This document shows positions 9,156 through 16,900 of a stretch of DNA of 64,000 bases, piece by piece. The notes below the pieces were generated by a model, which saw only the letters and a list, made by a program, of their open reading frames with translations, was not told the DNA's origin and did not search any database. The position numbers were made by a program, and so were the translations under genes. The stretch is from JANRLL01 sp033762715 (GTDB taxonomy: Bacteria; Pseudomonadota; Alphaproteobacteria; Rickettsiales; SXRF01), in the NCBI GenBank assembly GCA_033762715.1, contig JANRLL010000016.1:62001-126000 (forward strand), given 5' to 3'. Numbering within the stretch: the first letter of the stretch is position 1; every line of letters begins with the position of its first letter.

Positions 9156-9887
9156 ATGCGTAGCGTCCGGCAAGTGACACAGCATATGACACAGCGTACC
9201 CAGTTTCATTTTACGCCTTATCCGCCCCTGTCGGATGAGGAGCTGTCCAATCGCCTGCGCCTATTGATGAGCCTGCGCTTGCGCGGTATCCAAGATACGG
9301 CGGTGCTATCGGCTATTGAACATACACCGCGTGAAATTTTTATCGAAGAGGCTTTCCGCGAACATGCTTATGACGATGTGGCGTTGCCGATTGCAGCCGG
9401 ACAAACCATCAGCCAGCCAACCATTGTGGCTGCTATGACCTGCGCGCTGAATGTAAAGCCTGGTTTGCGCGTGCTCGAGATTGGCACCGGATCGGGCTAC
9501 CAGACAGCGGTATTGGCAAGACTTTCGCGCCGCGTATATACCATCGAGCGTCACCGCGAACTTATGCGCTTAGCCGAAGAGCGTTTTGTCTATTTGAAAC
9601 TCACCAATGTCGTCACCAAAATAGGCGATGGCAGCAAAGGCTGGCGCGAAGCGGCACCCTTTGAACGCATTTTAGTGACTGCGGCTGCCCCTGAAATCCC
9701 GCAAGCCTTGCTCGATCAACTGGCGCCAGACGGTATTATGGTGATTCCTATTGGCGATGCCAGCAGCGATCAATTTCTTATGAAAATACAAAAGGCTAGT
9801 GATGGAACGCTCAGCAAAGAGCGGCTAATGGGCGTACGTTTTGTTCCGTTAGTGGAAGGAAAAACCCCGCAAGAGGCCGCAGTTTAG
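9156..9887 (+). CDS. pcm: Protein-L-isoaspartate O-methyltransferase
   Basis: SAM-dependent repair enzyme that methylates isoaspartyl residues of damaged proteins, 243 residues from ATG 9156. The substrate-binding block AGQTISQPTIVAAM and the SAM-binding motif VLEIGTGSGYQTAVLARLS are visible, as is the later RILVTAAAPEIPQALLDQL. A second ATG at 9186 would give a 233-residue protein starting MTQRTQFHF; both starts are plausible. A TTTCTT-t-AAGAAA palindrome lies in the 17-bp gap after surE. Confidence 0.94.
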   Translation: MRSVRQVTQHMTQRTQFHFTPYPPLSDEELSNRLRLLMSLRLRGIQDTAVLSAIEHTPREIFIEEAFREHAYDDVALPIAAGQTISQPTIVAAMTCALNVKPGLRVLEIGTGSGYQTAVLARLSRRVYTIERHRELMRLAEERFVYLKLTNVVTKIGDGSKGWREAAPFERILVTAAAPEIPQALLDQLAPDGIMVIPIGDASSDQFLMKIQKASDGTLSKERLMGVRFVPLVEGKTPQEAAV

Positions 9888-9957
9888 AAGGCCGTTCACG
9901 CTTTATTAACGCAAATAATGTAATTCTCAGGGTGTATTCACAGCACGCCGAGGTTTT

Positions 9958-10908
9958 ATGTCACGCTTGATAAGTAGCGTTTCGCTGGTTGCTTCTCTTC
10001 TTTTCACCGCTGCCTGCACACAACCGGCAGCGCATGTTGAATTGCGTGGCCAAGAAACTTTTGGCCCAGGTTCTTCACGTTATGCAAAGACGGGAAATGG
10101 TCCGGTTCAAACACCATATAATCCGGAAACCATCGTGGCGAGCTATTCTAAAGTTTCTTATCCAGCTGAGCAACGCTCCAACTCATCGGGCTCTAGCTAC
10201 GCATCTGACGAAACCAGTCAGGATGCAGCAGTCAGTGCAGTAGGTGTCAGTGATTTATCGCCGCCGCAAAAAGCAGCGGAACCCGCCAAAACCGTAGTGA
10301 TTGAAAAACCTAGCAGCCAAGCGGCAGAGCCTTCTGCGGTTGATTGGCCGGTTGATAAGCAAGCCAGTAGCGCAGCACCGGTGCAAAGCATCAATCCCTG
10401 GACCAAGAAACCACGCGACCTAAGCTCCGAAAAACCACAAGCGCAAAAAGCCGCATCGCCTGCTGTAGTGGCGTCGCGCAATGCCGTGAATCCGCTTACT
10501 ACCTCAACACAAAAAGTAGCCTACATCTGGCCGGTGGAAAGTAAAAAACTGGCATCGGGCTATGGCGCGCAAGGTGCAGGCAAAGTCAATGATGGAGTGA
10601 ATATTGTTGCAGCCAACGGCGAGCCAGTTTGGGCAGCCGCTGACGGCGAAGTGGTTTATGCCGACAATAGTTTGGAAAGCCACGGCAACATGATCATTAT
10701 CAAACATCCCGGCGGAAAAACCACCTCCTATGCGCATTTGAGCAAAAACACGGTCGATAAATATGACCGCGTGAAACAAGGCGATATCATTGGTTATGTT
10801 GGCTCAAGCGGTCATGTTAAAAACGCGCAGCTTTACTTTGAAGTGCGTGATGGCAAGCAGCCGGTAGACCCTATGAAAGTGGTAAGCCGCGCGGTGGCTG
10901 GACTTTAA
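9958..10908 (+). CDS. nlpD: NlpD-like lipoprotein with degenerate LytM (M23) domain
   Basis: A 316-residue outer-membrane lipoprotein candidate. A signal peptide ending in a lipobox (LLFTAAC, modified Cys about residue 20) is followed by a Ser/Ala/Pro-rich linker and a C-terminal M23/LytM fold from about 180 to 310. Catalytic positions look lost: the usual GxHxGxD is KVNDGVNI (His to Asn), and the usual LHFEVR is LYFEVR, while YAHLS is kept. This pattern matches NlpD/EnvC proteins that activate amidases rather than cutting peptidoglycan. No LysM repeat is evident. The surE–pcm–nlpD order supports the name. Confidence 0.8.
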   Translation: MSRLISSVSLVASLLFTAACTQPAAHVELRGQETFGPGSSRYAKTGNGPVQTPYNPETIVASYSKVSYPAEQRSNSSGSSYASDETSQDAAVSAVGVSDLSPPQKAAEPAKTVVIEKPSSQAAEPSAVDWPVDKQASSAAPVQSINPWTKKPRDLSSEKPQAQKAASPAVVASRNAVNPLTTSTQKVAYIWPVESKKLASGYGAQGAGKVNDGVNIVAANGEPVWAAADGEVVYADNSLESHGNMIIIKHPGGKTTSYAHLSKNTVDKYDRVKQGDIIGYVGSSGHVKNAQLYFEVRDGKQPVDPMKVVSRAVAGL

Positions 10909-10947
10909 GCTCCCTCTTGTAATCGTTAATAAGAATTAGTATTCTGG

Positions 10948-10963
10948 GCTCCTATCCAGGAGC
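10948..10963 (+). promoter_or_regulatory. Hairpin enclosing the ribosome-binding site of the PfkB gene
   Basis: The sequence GCTCCT-ATCC-AGGAGC forms a perfect 6-bp stem with a 4-base loop. The 3' arm contains the AGGAG ribosome-binding site, eight bases before the ATG at 10971. If it folds, the site would be hidden from the ribosome. This could mean translational control (thermosensor-like or attenuator-like), but a short stem may also be unimportant. Seen directly in sequence; function is inference. Confidence 0.4.
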
Positions 10964-10970
10964 ATCCCGC

Positions 10971-12332
10971 ATGAGCGCGTCACCTACCGTTGTTGCCATT
11001 GAAACAGCCGTCACCGATTACCATTACGATGAAAGCAAAGCAAACGTTGCGCTGCGCGATCAGTTTTTAGCTTCGCTGCGTCCCGAAAACCCGCCGCGCA
11101 AAGGCGAAAACCTCATGGTGCCGTTGCAGGAATTTGAGCAAAAGCTAATTGCCTTTGCGACGGCGCATCAATTGACACTCAGCGGCGATAGCCAGCAAGA
11201 ACAAGCCGAATCGGCGCGCGATCAGATTATAGGCAAGCCCACGGCGATTGAAGCCGGTGGCGCGCTTGCTAATAGTTTTCATTTAATGATGAATGCGAAG
11301 ATTGATAAAAAATCAGCCATTCCCTCGGGCGTATTTGTAACCGCTGTGGGGGATGATCCGGCAGGGAAAGTATTTGCCGATTCGATGCAAGGCTTTATCA
11401 ATCACCCTGCGCCTCAAGACCGCACCATGGTGGTGCATTCCATTCCCATCGATGGCGACCGTATTTTAATTTCCAATCCCGATTTGGAAAAGCCCTGCCA
11501 AAATCATATGTCGCCTGAGCAATTGGATGCGATTGATTTTAGCCGCACCAAGATGGTGATGCTGGGTGGCTATATGAAATATACCGGTAAATATGATGCG
11601 TTTTTAGATAAGCTGATTGAGAAGGTCGAGGCTGTATCGCAAGATCCAGCGCAGCGTCCGACCATTGTGCTTACTGCCGCTTCACAAGATATTGCCGACT
11701 CGCAGACCTTGAAAGATGCGGTGGCAAAAGTCACTCAAGTAGCGCCGGTGGTGGTGATGGCGAACACTGGCGAGTTTCGCCGGTTGCTTGGGCGCGACAG
11801 CCAGTGGCGTGCGGAGCATGAACCCAAATGGCAAGCAGACGGCACTAAAAAAGAAGGCGCGGCGTTAGAGCAGGCCAAGCAAGGCGATAAGGCATATCAG
11901 ATTGATAAATATTTGGCTAATGACGATGCGTTTCGCGCCGCATTCCAACAATATTGCGATGGCGATTTGCCGGTTTCCTTTGTGGCGACCAACGGTAAAA
12001 AAGGCGTACGCGTGTTAGATAATAATGGCATCTCTGATTTTTACGTCCCGCCTAAGCCGCCGAAAGGGGTGGTTAATACGGTAGGTGGTGGCGATGCGTT
12101 TGCGGGCGGCTATCTGTTAGGGCAGGCGCTAGGGCTGCCGCAGCGCCAGAAAGCCGATTTGGGATTTACGGCGGCCGGACAAGTGATCGGCCAGCATGAA
12201 GCACGCTTGCCGCAGACGAAAACCGAAGATGGCCGTTCGGGTGTAACGGCTTATCTGGATAGTAACAATGAAATGCACCGCAAGCTGCTTGCGAATATGC
12301 GACGCTTGCAAGAACGGCAATTAGCAGCGTGA
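10971..12332 (+). CDS. PfkB-family carbohydrate/nucleoside kinase, long form
   Basis: Ribokinase-fold kinase of 453 residues, clearly longer than the usual 300–330. The C-terminal PfkB signature is VNTVGGGDAFAGGYLLG with the catalytic Asp in GGGD, and a central FVATNGKKGVRVLDNNG block is ribokinase-like. The N-terminal 60–70 residues look like an added segment. The substrate (sugar, adenosine or other) cannot be assigned. A second long PfkB protein (28265–29695) resembles it in layout. Its stop codon abuts the stop of the convergent DUF815 gene. A hairpin that masks the ribosome-binding site precedes it. Confidence 0.8.
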   Translation: MSASPTVVAIETAVTDYHYDESKANVALRDQFLASLRPENPPRKGENLMVPLQEFEQKLIAFATAHQLTLSGDSQQEQAESARDQIIGKPTAIEAGGALANSFHLMMNAKIDKKSAIPSGVFVTAVGDDPAGKVFADSMQGFINHPAPQDRTMVVHSIPIDGDRILISNPDLEKPCQNHMSPEQLDAIDFSRTKMVMLGGYMKYTGKYDAFLDKLIEKVEAVSQDPAQRPTIVLTAASQDIADSQTLKDAVAKVTQVAPVVVMANTGEFRRLLGRDSQWRAEHEPKWQADGTKKEGAALEQAKQGDKAYQIDKYLANDDAFRAAFQQYCDGDLPVSFVATNGKKGVRVLDNNGISDFYVPPKPPKGVVNTVGGGDAFAGGYLLGQALGLPQRQKADLGFTAAGQVIGQHEARLPQTKTEDGRSGVTAYLDSNNEMHRKLLANMRRLQERQLAA

Positions 12333-13193
12333 TTAGCTGATATTTTTTCCTAAGCGACCCGCAAGATCCTGAATAAATTGCCAGGCGACACGGCCTGAGC
12401 GCGCACCGCGTGTGATCGACCATTCGAGCGATTGGCGGCGCAATTCATCGGTTGGGGTATTGAGCTTATATTTTTTGGCATAGGCTTCCACAATCGCTAG
12501 ATAGGTCTCCTGATCGCAGGGATGAAAACCCAGCCACAGGCCAAAGCGATCCGAGAGCGAGATTTTTTCCTCCGAGGCTTCACTCGGGTGAATGGCTGTA
12601 CTGCGCTCGTTTTCTACCATTTCGCGCGGCATCAAATGGCGGCGGTTGGAAGTCGCGTAAAACAAGATGTGATCGGGTTTGGCTTCAATACCGCCTTCGA
12701 GGACCGTTTTGAGTGATTTGTAGGAATTATCGCCGCCATCGAACGACAAATCATCGCAAAAAATAATGAAACGGCGAATAACCCACCCGCGCAGCAGATG
12801 AATCAGATGAGGCAGGCTGGGTAAATCCTCGCGGTGGATTTCAATCAGCACCAGCGATTTCGGATTCTGGCGGTTGATATGCTGGTGTATGGCTTTGACC
12901 AACGAGCTTTTACCCGTGCCGCGCGCGCCCCACAATAGCGCGTTATTGGCCGAATGGCCCTTGGCAAATTGTAGCGTATTGGCCAGCAATTTTTCTTTTA
13001 CATCATCGATGCCCTGCAACAAAGCCAGCTCAATTGTATGCGGCTCTGAAACCGGCAGCAGCTCTTTTTTTTCCGCATGCCATACGTAAGCCTCGGCGCT
13101 TTTGATTTCAATCACGGGATCGGATTTAGGCGCAAGATTTTCCAGTGCTTGGGCAATTCGTTGTAAAACTCGGATGGCATCTTGTGTTGTCAT
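12333..13193 (-). CDS. DUF815-family AAA-type ATP-binding protein
   Basis: A 286-residue P-loop ATPase. Walker A is WGARGTGKSSLVKAIH, the Walker B-like segment is RRFIIFCDDLSFDGG, and a sensor-like FYATSNRRHLMPREM follows. The ERSTAIHPSEASEEKISLSDRFGLWLGFHPCDQ region is diagnostic of the DUF815 family, which is common in proteobacteria and has no settled function. The C-terminal ARSGRVAWQFIQDLAG also fits. It is convergent with the PfkB gene (adjacent stops). The sulfotransferase gene lies 61 bp upstream on the same strand. Confidence 0.85.
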   Translation of the reverse strand: MTTQDAIRVLQRIAQALENLAPKSDPVIEIKSAEAYVWHAEKKELLPVSEPHTIELALLQGIDDVKEKLLANTLQFAKGHSANNALLWGARGTGKSSLVKAIHQHINRQNPKSLVLIEIHREDLPSLPHLIHLLRGWVIRRFIIFCDDLSFDGGDNSYKSLKTVLEGGIEAKPDHILFYATSNRRHLMPREMVENERSTAIHPSEASEEKISLSDRFGLWLGFHPCDQETYLAIVEAYAKKYKLNTPTDELRRQSLEWSITRGARSGRVAWQFIQDLAGRLGKNIS

Positions 13194-13254
13194 GCATAAC
13201 CACTATCATTCTTACTATGGAAAATAAATCTATTTCGCGGATCTATTGTGCCGT

Positions 13255-13902
13255 TTAAGGCCGCGGCGGGTACTGAATAAACGACAGCACCGTGCCGTCA
13301 TTGGGGCGTGTAAGCAACGGAATGCTTTCCAGTAGATAATCCACCATGCCCAGCGGATCATGCATCAAATGCTCGAAGCGGCAGAGAATGGTTTGCAGAT
13401 TTTGTGTGTTGTTTTGCAATTGCGTTTCATAACGCGCGGCTAGTGCCAAGCCTGCTTCTTGGGTGAACCCATTGCGACGTGTCAGCGAATCGGCGATCTC
13501 ATACGGATCGCGCTCGGTGGTGAGGATAATCGGATTTTGGATATAGTTGAGCCAGCAGGGCAAGGTGAAACAAAAGCGCGGGTCTTTCATCACCCAAACC
13601 GGATGTTTACTAAGCGTGTGAACGATGGTGCGCATCGAGGCATTAACCGATGCATCTAGCTGGACAAAATTGCGCTCATCCCAGGCCTCGGTTGAGTGCC
13701 AATTGCATCCCATCTGGCGCATAATGGCCTGGTTGGTGGCTAGCACGTCATTGCGCTCGAAAAAGCCCTTGGGGTTATCGGGGCTGGCCGGAAGCAGGGC
13801 AGCCGCTTCGCCCACATGGGCGCCCATTAGCTGCAAAAGCCCGGTGAGAGCTGAAGTGCCGCTTCGGTGCATGCCGACTACCAGAATGGGTTGGGTTATC
13901 AT
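13255..13902 (-). CDS. Sulfotransferase-family protein
   Basis: A 215-residue protein with the PAPS-binding 5'-phosphosulfate loop near the N-terminus (VVGMHRSGTSALTGLLQLMG) and a 3'-phosphate-type segment (ILTTERDPYEIADSLTRRNG). This is a compact single-domain form of sulfotransferase. Bacterial relatives often sulfate glycans or are fused to glycan-related proteins. It is transcribed away from the giant glycosyltransferase gene, with 62 bp between the start codons, so the two may share a control region. Acceptor unknown; a link to the neighbouring glycan enzyme is inference. Alternative: a P-loop protein of the same fold without sulfotransferase activity. Confidence 0.75.
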   Translation of the reverse strand: MITQPILVVGMHRSGTSALTGLLQLMGAHVGEAAALLPASPDNPKGFFERNDVLATNQAIMRQMGCNWHSTEAWDERNFVQLDASVNASMRTIVHTLSKHPVWVMKDPRFCFTLPCWLNYIQNPIILTTERDPYEIADSLTRRNGFTQEAGLALAARYETQLQNNTQNLQTILCRFEHLMHDPLGMVDYLLESIPLLTRPNDGTVLSFIQYPPRP

Positions 13903-13964
13903 TGGCGTTGGTTTTTGTTCGTTTATTCATTACTATAGCATGATAACCCAAAAACTAAACTGTT

Positions 13965-16900
13965 ATGGCCCAACCACGCAAACGCATTTTTGTGCAGATC
14001 GCAAGTTACCGCGATCCCGAATGCCAGCCGACAATTGATGATCTATTTGCGAAGGCGGAGCATCCGGCGCGCGTGTTCGTCGGGGTGTGTTTGCAAACCG
14101 ATCCCAAGTATGATGCGGATTGCCAATTGGTGCCGCATCCGAATGTGCGTGTGACCGCCTATGATGTGCAGGAAAGTCAAGGTGCCGGCTGGGCGCGCAA
14201 CCAAGCCCAAAAATTATGGGCTGGCGAGGAATACACGTTGCAGATCCAGGCGCATATGCGCTTTGAATCCGGTTGGGATACGCTGTTCATTGATGAGCTG
14301 GAAAAACTACCTTCGAAAAAACCAGCGCTCACGGCATGGCTTCCCTCCTATGTGCCGCCTGACCGCTTAGAGCCGCTGGAAGACAAATTACCGATTGCAG
14401 CCGTCGCACGCTTAGGGGGGGGCGAGGATGCGCAAATGATTCATATGGCGCGTAGGCTTGTGCCTGCCAGTGAAGCTAAAGGCAAAATTATCCCCACGCC
14501 GCTATGGGTCGGTAATTTCCTGTTTGCGCGCTCGGAGTTATTTTCCGAGATTGCATTCGACCCGCATATTTATTTCTGGGGTGAGGAGATCAATTATTCG
14601 GTGCGGCTTTATACGCATGGCTGGGATCTGTTTCATCTAAACCAACTCGTGGCCTATCATTGCTGGATTCGCAAAGATGCGCGCGATGCGGCGCTATACC
14701 GCGATCAGCAGCATCAGAAAAATCGCTTAGCGCTGGAGCGCAATTTGCAACTGCTGGGCCTCAAGCAAGCCACACGCAAAGAAGCCCTAGACGAAATCGA
14801 ACGCTACGGCTTGGGTTCTGCGCGCACGCTGCAAGATTATTGGGCCTTTGCTGCCATCGATTTTCCGGGATGGTGGGGCTATATACAAAGTGATCAGCCG
14901 TCTATTTTCGTAGCTATTGCCAGTTACCGCGATCCGGAATTGCGCCACACCATTGCCGATCTCTTCGACAAAGCCCAATCGCCGCATCGCCTGCGGGTCG
15001 GGGTGTGTCTGCAGGTGGGAGAGAGCGATGAAGCCTGCATGCTGCCGCAGGATTGGGATGGGCGTGTGCGTATCCAGCAGGTGGACTATGCCAAAAGCAA
15101 AGGTGCCGGATGGGCGCGCTCGCAAGCGCATGCGCTGCGACAAGGTGAGGCCTTTGTACTGCAAATTGACAGCCATATGCGCTTTGAAGCAGGCTGGGAT
15201 GCGATGCTGATTGATATGTTAGAGCGCGCGCCATCGCCTAAGGCGGTGATCTCCGGCTATGCCTCTAACTATGAACCGCCGAATGAGCGCTATACTCATC
15301 CAGGGCAGGTGCTGCGCATTTGCGTGCGCGGATTTGCCGAAGAAAAACATCCGCAACTGCTGCATATGACCGGTGATTTCATCGCCGAGCAAGACCCGCA
15401 AGCAGGCGGCCTTTATCCGTCGCCTTTCTGCATTCAGAACTTCCTGTTCGCGCGTGGCAGCTTTTTTGATGAGGTGCCGATCGATCCGCATTTTGCCTTT
15501 TACGGCGATGAAATTAGCCACGGCGCGCGGCTCTGGACGCATGGCTATGATGTGTTCCAGCCCGATCATCCGGTGCTTTATCACTACTGGATTCGTGGCG
15601 ATCAGCTGCATCTGCATGAATATCGCGATGCGCATAACAAAGAGAATAATCGCTCCTACCAGCGCATTCGTCACCTGCTAGGATTTGAAACCACCAGCAA
15701 CCGCGATGCGCTCAAAGAGATTAAAAAATATGGACTGGGGGATGTGCGCGCATTGAAGGATTGGTGGGAGTTTGCTGGCGTAGATTGGACGCGCAAACAG
15801 ATCCAAGAAACCTCCAAGCAGGGACGTTGGAACCTACAACATCTGCGCTCTTCGCTGCCACGCATTTTTGTGCAGATCGCTAGCTACCGTGATCCCGAAT
15901 GCCAATGGACGGTGAAAGACTTGTTTGAAAAAGCTTCTCATCCCGAGCGCATCACCATCGGCATTTGCTGGCAATTTATTCGCAGCGAAGATCAGCATTG
16001 TTTCTTGGAGCCCTATGCCTATCCCGATCAGGTGCGGGTAGCGGAATATGACGCCAAAGACAGCAATGGCGTGTGCTGGGCGCGAAGCATTACGCAAAGC
16101 CTCTGGCATGGAGAAGAGTTCACGCTGCAAATTGATAGCCATATGCGCTTTGAAGAAGGTTGGGACGATAGGCTGATTAGCATGTGGCATGAATGTCAAA
16201 ATCCAAAGGCGGTGATCACTTCCTATCCGCCAGGTTACACACCGCCGGATGATCGCGAGCCTGGTCGCATTTACGGCATTAGCGCCAAAGAATTTGATAC
16301 GGGCGGTATATTTCTAATGCAAGGAAACCCTGTTTATCCGTTGGATGCTTTGCCGTCCAAGCCCATGCGCGGTGCTTTTATTTCTGCCAACTTGCTGTTT
16401 GGGCCGGCAAGCATCATTGCCGATGTGCCCTATGATCCGTATCTGTATTTCTTTGGCGAAGAAATCTCCATGGCGGTACGTTTGTGGACACAGGGCTATG
16501 ACCTTTATCATCCCAACATGCCGCTTGCTTATCACTATTGGAAACGCAGTCAGCGCGTGACGCATTTTGACGATCATGCCGATTGGGAGGCGCTCAATGC
16601 GCGCGCCTATCTCCGCGTTAAACATTTGCTCGGCACGCAGAAAACAACCGACAAAGCAGCGCTTGCCGAGCTTTCTGCCTATGGTTTGGGCACGGCGCGT
16701 AGCCTGGCTGACTATCAAGCTTACGCAGGTATTGATTTTGCGAAACAGCAAATTAGTGATAAAGCTTACCAAGGAGATTTTCAGACCGTGGCAGCAAGCA
16801 AATCGTCATCCGGCGTACCTACGGGGGAGCGCATTTTTGTACAGATCGCCAGTTATCGCGATTTGGAATGCCAATGGACGGTGAAAGACTTGTTTGAGAA

